Shown: positions 24,121 through 32,032 of the stretch, one piece after another
How positions within the stretch are numbered: position 1 is the stretch's first letter
Layout: each line of letters opens with the position of its first letter
Source of the DNA: Micavibrio sp. UBA6139
Lineage (GTDB): Bacteria; Pseudomonadota; Alphaproteobacteria; Micavibrionales; Micavibrionaceae
Assembly: GCA_002423285.1 (NCBI GenBank)
Contig: DIVF01000002.1
Coordinates: forward strand, 1-64,000
Length of the DNA: 64,000 nt
Reading direction: 5' to 3'
Program-made: the position numbers and the translations under genes
Notes under the pieces: generated by a model
What the model was told of the DNA's origin: nothing
The model's database searches: none
Seen by the model: the letters and a program-made list of their open reading frames with translations, nothing else

Positions 24121-26286
24121 ATGTCCGCCCGCCAATCACAAAAAACCCTGAAAAACCTGTTTCTTAGCCTGATGTTTCTGGCTTTTCTGGTCCCCGGCAT
24201 CACCCCGGCACAGGCGCAAGCCCCCACACAAGCCCCCGGGCCTTATGTCGCCCTCAAAATCATTCCGGAAAAAAATACAGTCGTGGCCGGGCAGACCCTG
24301 CGCGTGGCGGTGGAACAAACCATCACCCCCAACTGGCATACCTATTATTTGAACCCCGGTGATTCCGGAGCAGAACCGCGCATTACATGGACCCTGCCGG
24401 AAGGCATGCAAGCCGGTATGATGCGCTGGCCTGCCCCGGACCGCATTCCCTATGCAGGTCTGATGAATTACGGCTATGCCGGGTCGGTGACGATGGTGCA
24501 GGAATTAAAGGCCCCGCAAACCCTGCCCGATGGCCCACTCACATTGAAGGCGGAAATTGAGGTTCTGGTTTGTAACGATATTTGTATTCCAGAAGTCTCC
24601 ACCCACACGCTGGTCCTGAACGATGCAACACAAGAAGCCGTTGATAACACCACCACCATCAGTGCTATTATCGATGAGATGCCGCAAGAGAACGGCATCA
24701 CCGCGACCTATCACGAAAATGGCAAGGACCTTGTCATCACCATTATCCATGAAGATGCAGATGGTTTCGCGGCACTGGACCCTGCCAGCGTTGCATTTTT
24801 CCCCGGTGAATGGGGCCTGATCCTCAATGCCAAGGACACGCGTGTTGAAACACCCGACGCCAAAACGCTGATCATCAATCATTTGCGCGATGAACGGGAT
24901 CTGGCAGAAGTTCCCAATTTTTCAACCCTTCTGACCTATCAAAACAAGGACGGGTCCAAACATTCCTATATCACCAGCACAACGCCCTCGGCCACGCCGC
25001 CCGTTGTAGCAGAAACCCCTGTTGAAACAGAAAATACCATCGCACCTGAAACAATCGGCTTTGCACAAGCGCTTCTTTTCGCGCTGCTGGGTGGTCTTGT
25101 TTTAAATTTGATGCCATGCGTCTTTCCGGTGCTGTCGTTAAAGGCCCTGAAGCTGATTGACCTGCAAAGCAAAGGACGCGGCATTGCGGCCCTGCACGGT
25201 GTGACCTACACAGCCGGAATCTTGCTCAGCTTTGCGGTGATTGCCGGCGTCATGCTGGCGATTAAGGCGGCCGGGGGGGATGCGGGTTGGGGATTCCAAT
25301 TGCAAAACCCATTTGTGATTTTATCACTCGCTTATTTGTTATTTGTCATTGGCCTCAGCCTGTCCGGTCTTTTTGAAATCAGCGGATCATTTGTTGGCAC
25401 GGGTGCCACATTGACCCGCAAGAACGGCCTGACCGGAACATTCTTTACCGGTGTTCTGGCGACCTTGGTGGCGACACCCTGTACAGCCCCGTTTATGGCG
25501 GGCGCACTGGGTTATGCGCTGTTACAACCGGCCCCTCTGGCCCTTGGCATTTTCCTGATGCTGGGGTTTGGATTGGCACTGCCTTATCTGCTTCTATCGA
25601 TCATTCCGGGGCTGGCGCGATTGCTGCCAAAACCCGGTGCATGGATGATCACCTTCCGTGAAATGCTGGCCTTCCCGATGTATGCGGCCGCAGCATGGAT
25701 GGTGTGGATTTTAGGGATGCAGGCCAGCACAGAATCGGTCATGTGGGCGTTATCCGGCATGGTCGCGATTGCCTTTGCCATCTGGGCGATCAAGCACCGC
25801 CCGAAACATGGTGCGATGAAAATGATCGTGGCGATCATTGTCCTGCTGGCGTTGCTGTTTGCAGCCACACCATTTTTGAATAAGACGTTGTTGCACCCTT
25901 CCGCCGCACAGGCCAAGGCCGCCAGCACATTGAGCGATGAAGCCTTTACGCCAACGCGCCTCAATGAACTTCTGGCCACAGACCGTCCGGTTTTTGTTTA
26001 TATGACGGCAGCGTGGTGCATCACCTGCAAGGTGAATGAAAAAGTCGCCCTGCATAACCAGGCAACAAAAGAATTGTTCCAGGCCCGCAATGTTGCCGTG
26101 TTAAAAGGCGACTGGACGAAAATGAACCCCGATATCACAGAGTATTTGAAGGATTACGGGCGCAGCGGCGTTCCCCTTTACGTTTATTACGCCCCTGCTG
26201 AATTGGGTGGAAAACGCCCTGCCCCCTTCGTTCTGCCGCAAATTTTAACGCCGGGCATTATTGCTGAAAGCATCAAGGCCCCTTAA
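24121..26286 (+). CDS. dsbD: Thiol:disulfide interchange protein DsbD (ScsB-like)
   Basis: Moves reducing equivalents from cytoplasmic thioredoxin across the membrane to periplasmic thiol proteins. From ATG 24121 there are 721 residues: signal peptide (about 1-33), an N-terminal periplasmic domain with a Cys pair (VCNDIC), a long CcdA-like membrane core with redox Cys in LMPCVFPVL and VATPCTAPF, and a C-terminal thioredoxin-like domain with WCITC. The frame is open 80 codons further upstream, but the signal peptide and a change of coding character support 24121. A redoxin gene follows 64 bases later. Confidence 0.93.
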   Translation: MSARQSQKTLKNLFLSLMFLAFLVPGITPAQAQAPTQAPGPYVALKIIPEKNTVVAGQTLRVAVEQTITPNWHTYYLNPGDSGAEPRITWTLPEGMQAGMMRWPAPDRIPYAGLMNYGYAGSVTMVQELKAPQTLPDGPLTLKAEIEVLVCNDICIPEVSTHTLVLNDATQEAVDNTTTISAIIDEMPQENGITATYHENGKDLVITIIHEDADGFAALDPASVAFFPGEWGLILNAKDTRVETPDAKTLIINHLRDERDLAEVPNFSTLLTYQNKDGSKHSYITSTTPSATPPVVAETPVETENTIAPETIGFAQALLFALLGGLVLNLMPCVFPVLSLKALKLIDLQSKGRGIAALHGVTYTAGILLSFAVIAGVMLAIKAAGGDAGWGFQLQNPFVILSLAYLLFVIGLSLSGLFEISGSFVGTGATLTRKNGLTGTFFTGVLATLVATPCTAPFMAGALGYALLQPAPLALGIFLMLGFGLALPYLLLSIIPGLARLLPKPGAWMITFREMLAFPMYAAAAWMVWILGMQASTESVMWALSGMVAIAFAIWAIKHRPKHGAMKMIVAIIVLLALLFAATPFLNKTLLHPSAAQAKAASTLSDEAFTPTRLNELLATDRPVFVYMTAAWCITCKVNEKVALHNQATKELFQARNVAVLKGDWTKMNPDITEYLKDYGRSGVPLYVYYAPAELGGKRPAPFVLPQILTPGIIAESIKAP

Positions 26287-26350
26287 TTTTTAAAATTGCG
26301 CTCCTATATTATTGTCACCTTGTCTGTTCACCCTTGAAGGATCAAACGCC

Positions 26351-26995
26351 ATGTTAAAAACTGCCCTCGCCCTCAGCGCCGCCCTGTTCATGATGATCGC
26401 GCCTGTTGAAAGCCGTGCCGCCGCTGACCCGGCTGTCACACCCGCTGCCGCTGACCTGATCGCAATTGGCGCACCAGCCCCCGCCTTCACCGCTACTGAC
26501 AGCAATGGCAAGACCGTGAATCTGTCCGATTATCAGGGCAAGATCGTCATTTTAGAATGGACCAACCATGATTGCCCGTTCGTGCGGAAATTCTATGACA
26601 CCAAAACCATGCAAAACATGCAAAAAGAAGCCACAGGCCAAGGCATCATCTGGTTAAGCGTTGTGTCCTCCGCCGAAGGCAAGCAGGGTTACACCACCGC
26701 CAAGGAAGCCAATGAACTGATTTCCAAGGAAGGGTCGAACGCCACAGCGCGCATTCTGGACATTGGTGGTTCACTGGGCCGCCTGTACGGGGCCGCAACC
26801 ACACCGCATATGTATGTCATCAACACCGATGGCACATTGGTTTATGCCGGTGCGATGGATGACCAGAACAGCGTCAGCCATGGCAGCCTGAAAACAGCCA
26901 AGAATTATGTGAAGGCCACCCTTGATGATTTGAAAGCCGGTCAAAAGGTACAAATCAGCAGCAGCAAACCTTATGGCTGCGCCGTGAAGTACTAA
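26351..26995 (+). CDS. Secreted AhpC/TSA-family redoxin (thioredoxin-like)
   Basis: Periplasmic thioredoxin-fold protein, probably a partner of the upstream DsbD. From ATG 26351 (aagga upstream) there are 214 residues: signal peptide (about 1-25, ESRAAA), redoxin core starting AIGAPAPAFTATDSNG, and the active-site region WTNHDCPFVRKFYD with a single Cys instead of CxxC. A second Cys sits near the end in PYGCAVKY. The single-Cys NHDCPFV form is seen in a family of exported peroxiredoxin-like proteins; reaction and substrate are unknown. A terminator hairpin follows. Confidence 0.88.
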   Translation: MLKTALALSAALFMMIAPVESRAAADPAVTPAAADLIAIGAPAPAFTATDSNGKTVNLSDYQGKIVILEWTNHDCPFVRKFYDTKTMQNMQKEATGQGIIWLSVVSSAEGKQGYTTAKEANELISKEGSNATARILDIGGSLGRLYGAATTPHMYVINTDGTLVYAGAMDDQNSVSHGSLKTAKNYVKATLDDLKAGQKVQISSSKPYGCAVKY

Positions 26996-27020
26996 TTCAA
27001 CATTACGGTAAATGTATTTA

Positions 27021-27060
27021 ACAGAAAAGCCGTCCTTGTGCATAAGGGCGGCTTTTCTGT
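27021..27060 (+). terminator. Terminator hairpin after the redoxin gene
   Basis: A 12-bp stem, acagaaaagccg (27021-27032) with cggcttttctgt (27049-27060). There is no long T run beyond the stem, so efficiency is uncertain. Confidence 0.6.
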
Positions 27061-27128
27061 TGTAAGCGGCGGTGCAAAGCTGCCATCATGTGATTCGTCT
27101 GGAACATCAACAGATTCGAGTATTTCTG

Positions 27129-29153
27129 ATGGCTGACAGCCTGCGGAGTCCCACCAAAGAAAAGACCGGAAACAAGGCCCCTGCTACGGGTGTATCCCCT
27201 GATTCCGCGTCCTCAAACGAACCAGCCCGTGTCGTTTTCAACGAAGACGGTCGCGTCGTTTTTGCAACACCCGGTTTTATGACCCTGTCCGGCCATGATT
27301 CCGCGCAATTGCCGAATATGAGCTTTGGCGCATTATTCACCTTCAACGATACCGAAGAAGCCTTTCATACTGGCGGCATGTTCAGCATGGCGCGGTCCGG
27401 TACATCCGATTCATCGCGCCTGATTTCGTCCCTGCGTGAAGGCAGTCACGACGTCACCATTGGCACCACCCAAGAAACCATGCAGTTTGACCGCATTGAT
27501 CTGCCGGATGGGCGCACCTTTGTTGTCGCCTCGGTCGGTGCGGCGGCCCTCTCGCCCGATGAAAATTTCTTCCGCCAGATTGCAGAAGCCGAAGCCAAGG
27601 CAAAAGCCGATTGCAAACAGGATCAAGACTGCGTCCAGAAAATTTCCAAGGACACACCGGAATCCGAACTGCGCCATTTCCTGAACATGTCGCATGATTT
27701 GCTGTCCACATCGGATTCATCGGGGCATTTCCGCCGGATCAATGCGGCGTTTAACACCGTCCTTGGTTACAGTGATACAGAACTTTACCAAATGACCTTC
27801 ATGGATATCGTCCATCCAGACGATAAACCGCAAGTGCGCAATGCCATGTCGGCATTGATGTATGATGACGCGTCGCAGGAACAATTGGTTGATTTCGAAG
27901 CCCGCCTGATGGCGCGGGACGGCAGCACCCATTGGATGGAATGGCGTCACCAGCGCAGCGGTGATGTGATTTATAGCGTCGGCCGTGACGCCACCGCGTT
28001 CAAAGGCAATGAAGAAACACTGCGCCAGCAGGAATTGATGCTGCGCGAAGCCCAATCCATCGGCCATATGGGCCATTGGCGCTGGCTGGTTGGCGCGAAC
28101 GATCTGCAATGGTCGGATGAAATTTATAATATCTTTGGCGTGACCCGCGAAACCTTCGTCCCCGCCCTTGATGCCGTCAACCGCATGGCGCATAAGCGCG
28201 ATGTCGGCCGCCTGCTGCAAGCCTTCCAACGCGCGATCATCGAACAGAATGATTACGACATGGAATTCCGTATCACCCGTCCGAATGGCGAGATGCGTTA
28301 TATCCGCTGCGAAGGACGCTGCGAACATGACAGCAATGATGAAGTCATTGCCCTGTTCGGCATTATGCAGGATGTAACCGAACGCACCATCAACGAACAA
28401 AACCTGACCGAAGCGAAAGAAGCCGCCGAGCGTGCCTATGCCGCGAAATCACAGTTCTTAGCGAATATGAGCCACGAACTGCGCACCCCTTTAAACGCCA
28501 TCATCGGTTTTTCTGAAATGATGCAGCGTCAATTGCTGGGGCCAATCGGTTCTGACCGCTACCTTGATTACATCGCCGGTATCCGCGAGTCGGGCGAACA
28601 TTTGCTGGACCTGATTTCAGACATTCTTGATATGTCGAAAATCGAAGCCGGTAAGTATGAACTGGATCTGGAAGAACTAAACCTTGCAAAGGTCATTCGC
28701 CTCGCCATCCACATGATGGAAGGCCGCGCGACCGAAGCCAAGATTCATATGAGCACCGAGATTGCCAATGAAGACTTGCACGTTGTGGCAGATCGTCGCG
28801 CCCTCATGCAAATTCTTCTCAACCTGATGTCAAACTCGGTCAAATTCACCGAACCATCGGGCGCGGTACGCATTGAATGCATCGAACGCGAAGATTACGT
28901 ATCGATCAAGGTCCACGATAACGGCATCGGCATTCCAGCCAATATGCTGAAAAACATTACACGGCCCTTTGAACAAGCCGCATCGCATTACACCCGCAAA
29001 CACGAAGGCACAGGTTTGGGCCTGTCCATCACCAAGGAATTGGTCGAAATGCACGGCGGATCACTGCACATCGATTCCACCGTCGGCGTCGGCACAACCG
29101 TGACCATCCGCCTGCCTTACAACGCTTACGAAGCATTGAAGAATAAGGAATAA
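27129..29153 (+). CDS. Soluble PAS-domain sensor histidine kinase
   Basis: Two-component sensor with no membrane helix, so it senses a cytoplasmic signal. About 674 residues from ATG 27129 (an in-frame start at 27072 gives 693). PAS-like domains lie at roughly 35-130, 190-295 and 320-420; the last two show FxRINxAF and IHPDDxxxV-type motifs. A HisKA domain follows with phospho-acceptor H449 in NMSHELRTPLN, then a HATPase: N box LLNLMSNSVKFT, G1 DNGIGIPANM and G2 EGTGLGLSITKEL. A Cys-containing linker (KADCKQDQDC) lies between PAS1 and PAS2. No response regulator is adjacent, so the partner is encoded elsewhere. Confidence 0.93.
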   Translation: MADSLRSPTKEKTGNKAPATGVSPDSASSNEPARVVFNEDGRVVFATPGFMTLSGHDSAQLPNMSFGALFTFNDTEEAFHTGGMFSMARSGTSDSSRLISSLREGSHDVTIGTTQETMQFDRIDLPDGRTFVVASVGAAALSPDENFFRQIAEAEAKAKADCKQDQDCVQKISKDTPESELRHFLNMSHDLLSTSDSSGHFRRINAAFNTVLGYSDTELYQMTFMDIVHPDDKPQVRNAMSALMYDDASQEQLVDFEARLMARDGSTHWMEWRHQRSGDVIYSVGRDATAFKGNEETLRQQELMLREAQSIGHMGHWRWLVGANDLQWSDEIYNIFGVTRETFVPALDAVNRMAHKRDVGRLLQAFQRAIIEQNDYDMEFRITRPNGEMRYIRCEGRCEHDSNDEVIALFGIMQDVTERTINEQNLTEAKEAAERAYAAKSQFLANMSHELRTPLNAIIGFSEMMQRQLLGPIGSDRYLDYIAGIRESGEHLLDLISDILDMSKIEAGKYELDLEELNLAKVIRLAIHMMEGRATEAKIHMSTEIANEDLHVVADRRALMQILLNLMSNSVKFTEPSGAVRIECIEREDYVSIKVHDNGIGIPANMLKNITRPFEQAASHYTRKHEGTGLGLSITKELVEMHGGSLHIDSTVGVGTTVTIRLPYNAYEALKNKE

Positions 29154-29163
29154 CCCCCACCCC

Positions 29164-29190
29164 TTGTCATCCCCGCCTTGTGCGGGGATC
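29164..29190. repeat. GTCATCCCCGCC-type dispersed palindrome
   Basis: tgtcatccccgcc, spacer, gcggggatctgg. The same unit recurs as an inverted pair at 44069-44160. This GTCATCCCCGCC...GCGGGGATCC motif is a widespread intergenic repeat in proteobacteria. Confidence 0.7.
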
Positions 29191-29242
29191 TGGTCTTTAT
29201 CGCAAGGGGTTTCACCCCCTGCACCCCCATATTTTAGACACA

Positions 29243-29342
29243 GCGCCGCAGGCAATAAGTCAGTGTGCCGTTTACGGAAAAATTGTTTATTGCCTGCGGC
29301 GCAAAAAGACTGGGGTCGTTTGAAGGGGGCCACGCCCCCTTC
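29243..29342. repeat. Composite inverted repeat (copy B)
   Basis: Perfect 15-base arms gcgccgcaggcaata (29243-29257) and tattgcctgcggcgc (29288-29302) enclose 30 bases. After a short spacer comes the palindrome gaagggggc/gcccccttc (29322-29342). The order and the ggggt.gtttgaa junction match copy A at 5539-5641, so the two loci carry the same mobile or amplified element. Confidence 0.7.
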
Positions 29343-29360
29343 CACCCCTATTCTTATTTC

Positions 29361-30302
29361 TTATTCGCCGTCACCTGTCATTTGATTAGCAAGAGGGCCG
29401 AGGCGGGCGCGGTAGGATTCTTCGGCATCAAGGCAGGCTTGCAGGCCTTCGATATAGGTCGGGTATTTCAGCACATAGCTCAGTTCGGCCTTAATCCGGT
29501 CATTGCGGATGCGTTTATTATCGGCATAAAAACTACGCGCAATCGGCGCCATGTCGGCTTCGTCATAGGGTAAAAGCGGTGGGACGGGCAGGCCCAGCAT
29601 TTCACACGCCGTCTTAATCAATTCATGGCTGGGCGCGGCCAGATCATCAGCAACGTTATAAGCGCGGCCCGCATCGGGCTTGGACATCGAGGCCTTTAAA
29701 ATACCGGCAATATCATCAACATGAATGCGGTTAAACGCATGGCCGGGTTTATTGATGCGGCGTGACATACCCGCACGCACTGAATCAAGGGCGCAACGGC
29801 CAGGGCCGTAAATGCCGGCCAATCTGAAAGTATGAACGGGAAGATTGCTATCATGGGCCAATGACAACCATTGTTCTTCGGCCTTGGCGCGGCGTGAACC
29901 ACGGCGATTGCTGGGGCGGATTTCTGAATCTTCATCGACCCAGCCTCCATCGCGGTCACCATAGACGGAGGTAGAGGAAAGATAACCGACCCATTCGATC
30001 GACGGGATTTTTAAAATATCTTCGGCATGATGGATATAGGCCGGATCGCCAGCATCATTTGGCGGCGTCGAAATAAGCAGATGTGTTGTACCCTTTAGAA
30101 ACGTCAGCGGGTCTTCAAGCGGATTGTCTTGGTCAAAGAGGAACGGCTTAATTCCTTGCTGCTTCAGATAGCATCGCTTTTCATTATCGCGTGTCGTTCC
30201 GGCAACCGCCCATCCTTCGGCCAGCATCGTGCTGGCCACCACGTCACAGGTGTAGCCATAGCCAAAACAGAATAATTTTTTACCCGCTGCAGTATCCTGC
30301 AT
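29361..30302 (-). CDS. NAD(P)-dependent epimerase/dehydratase-like protein (extended SDR, YeeZ-like)
   Basis: Rossmann-fold protein of 313 residues. The dinucleotide motif is atypical: LFCFGYGYTCDVVAS (GxGYxxxxxA) as in the YeeZ group rather than GxxGxxG. LLISTPPND, then SSTSVYGDRDGGWVDE, gives the sugar-epimerase-like SxS and Tyr positions, and RLAGIYGPGRCALDSVR follows. The usual YxxxK is not clear (the stretch after VDE reads SRRAKAEEQW), so catalysis is uncertain. It lies downstream of the GST gene on the same strand. Confidence 0.82.
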   Translation of the reverse strand: MQDTAAGKKLFCFGYGYTCDVVASTMLAEGWAVAGTTRDNEKRCYLKQQGIKPFLFDQDNPLEDPLTFLKGTTHLLISTPPNDAGDPAYIHHAEDILKIPSIEWVGYLSSTSVYGDRDGGWVDEDSEIRPSNRRGSRRAKAEEQWLSLAHDSNLPVHTFRLAGIYGPGRCALDSVRAGMSRRINKPGHAFNRIHVDDIAGILKASMSKPDAGRAYNVADDLAAPSHELIKTACEMLGLPVPPLLPYDEADMAPIARSFYADNKRIRNDRIKAELSYVLKYPTYIEGLQACLDAEESYRARLGPLANQMTGDGE

Positions 30303-30391
30303 TCACAGTCCTAAGAGTCTCAAATATAAGTCACTGGTTCGAACAGCCACGCCACTAAACCAGCGGGCCGTCAAAGGGAGATCAGTATAGA

Positions 30392-31060
30392 TTAGAAATC
30401 GACGTTTTCGTAGTGCTCAACCGGGGTAAAACCGGGAATTCTATCTTCCAGAAGAGGCTGGAAGCTGGGGCGCGATTTGACCCGCGCATACCATTCACGG
30501 GCGGCTTGATGTTCATCCCATGGGACATCACCAATATAATCAATCGCCGAGAGATGAGAGGCCGCCGCAATATCCGCCAGGGAATAATGATCCCCCGCCA
30601 GCCATTTGCGTTTTTCGGTCAAGAACCCGATATAATCAAGATGGTAGTGAATATTAGCATGGCCCGCGCGAATGGACGGGCCGTGCGGCTCGCCAAGCTT
30701 CAGGAATCGCTTCATCAGCTTTTCACCGACCAGATTATCAGTCACTTCGCGGTTGAATTTCACATCGAACCAGCTGATCAGGCGGCGCGTTTCGGCGCGC
30801 TGCACCGGGTCAAAGCCCAGCAGGTTGATTTCAGGGTAAACTTCTTCGAGGTATTCGCAGATGACTTGGGAGTTCGCCAACGTCGTGCCGTCATTTTCCA
30901 CAAGCACAGGAACATCACCCGCAGGGTTCAACGCCAGAAACTCGGTCCGGCGTTCCCAGACTTTTTCGATCTTCAGATCGAAATCAAGCTTCTTCTCCGC
31001 CAAGGTAATGCGAACCTTGCGCGAAAATGGATGCAGCCAAAGGTGATAGAGTGTTCTCAT
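30392..31060 (-). CDS. Glutathione S-transferase-family protein, FzlA-like
   Basis: The 222 residues have an N-terminal thioredoxin-like GST half (TLYHLWLHPFSRKVRITL, NPAGDVPVLVENDG, SQVICEYLEEVYPE) and an all-helical C-terminal half (WLAGDHYSLADIAAASHLS). The C-terminal pattern WYARVKSRPSFQPLL...HYENVDF recalls FzlA, an FtsZ-binding GST-fold protein needed for division in Caulobacter. That assignment is from memory of the family and not certain; a general GST is the alternative. The ATG at 31060 gives the standard GST N-terminus. Confidence 0.8.
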   Translation of the reverse strand: MRTLYHLWLHPFSRKVRITLAEKKLDFDLKIEKVWERRTEFLALNPAGDVPVLVENDGTTLANSQVICEYLEEVYPEINLLGFDPVQRAETRRLISWFDVKFNREVTDNLVGEKLMKRFLKLGEPHGPSIRAGHANIHYHLDYIGFLTEKRKWLAGDHYSLADIAAASHLSAIDYIGDVPWDEHQAAREWYARVKSRPSFQPLLEDRIPGFTPVEHYENVDF

Positions 31061-31172
31061 AACGTAAAGTCTATCCCAGAGTATCCCTGAACGAAAATGC
31101 TTATTGCTTGATGTATATTAGATATATTTAATCCAGCAAGTCCAGAGAGGACGAAAGGGGACCACGATATGA

Positions 31173-31787
31173 CTAAAGCGGCCCTACCCCGACCTGAGTG
31201 GCTTTCAGCTTAATCCGCAGTTTGACTTGGTTTCCAACACTTTTCGTGTCGGACCATTGACCCTGTCCGACCCCAAAGTCCAGACGGTTAATAGCGGTTT
31301 CCCCAACTATAGTCGCAATGCTCTGCCCCGAATCGCTTTTTGCGAATTCCAGCGTGAACGGCAGTACAACAGGCAGGGTGACATCACGAATCGTCAGATT
31401 GCCCTTGGCCACATACTGATTCGTCGCCAGACCCTTTTCAAAGCTGGTCGTCACGAAATGCGCGTCCGGAAAGACGTCAATATTGAACCAGTCCTTCATT
31501 TTCAGGTTTTTATCACGGTCGGCGCTGCCCGCATCGGCGCTGCCGACATGAATGGCGATCGTGGCTTTGCTGGCAGGAAGATTTGCCGCATCAAACTGAA
31601 TCGTGCCGCCAAATTCCTTGAAATGACCCTGAAACGGTGCGCCCATCTGCACCCCTTCAAATTCTAATGTGCTATCGGCGGCGATGATTTGCCAGGACGG
31701 AACGGCTTCTTGCGCTTGCACCGGGGTGGCTATTGCCATAACAATCATTACACTACCAACCAACGCAGCAAAAAAACCAGACTTCAT
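31173..31787 (-). CDS. YceI-family periplasmic protein
   Basis: Lipocalin-like beta-barrel family thought to bind polyisoprenoids such as ubiquinone. From ATG 31787, with a strong Shine-Dalgarno (aaggag), there are 204 residues: a signal peptide (about 1-26, TPVQA) and the YceI domain starting WQIIAADSTLEFEGVQMGAP and ending LRIKLKATQVGVG. yceI genes usually pair with cytochrome b561; here that gene is at 34886-35440 on the same strand, with the LysM/subtilisin-like gene lying between on the other strand. Confidence 0.92.
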   Translation of the reverse strand: MKSGFFAALVGSVMIVMAIATPVQAQEAVPSWQIIAADSTLEFEGVQMGAPFQGHFKEFGGTIQFDAANLPASKATIAIHVGSADAGSADRDKNLKMKDWFNIDVFPDAHFVTTSFEKGLATNQYVAKGNLTIRDVTLPVVLPFTLEFAKSDSGQSIATIVGETAINRLDFGVGQGQWSDTKSVGNQVKLRIKLKATQVGVGPL

Positions 31788-32032
31788 TAAATAGCTCCTT
31801 GAATTGAATATCCCCCGCATCATGCGCGATACACATCATAATGTGAAGCCCAAGGCGGGAAAAGCCAGCCCCTCAGCCCCAATTTTCGTAACGTACTGAA
31901 AGAAAACGATTTTTCATACAATCGCCCACCCTAAATTACGCAACAAAGCGTTTTACAGCCACCCCCTTTCGCCATTACAGTCATAGGCAACAGGTTATAA
32001 AATAATAAAAATCTGAACAGGGAAGACATAAA

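Noticed and set aside
30340..30391. ggttcgaa and nearby stems suggesting a tRNA fragment
   Set aside because: No acceptor stem or anticodon arm can be drawn on either strand.
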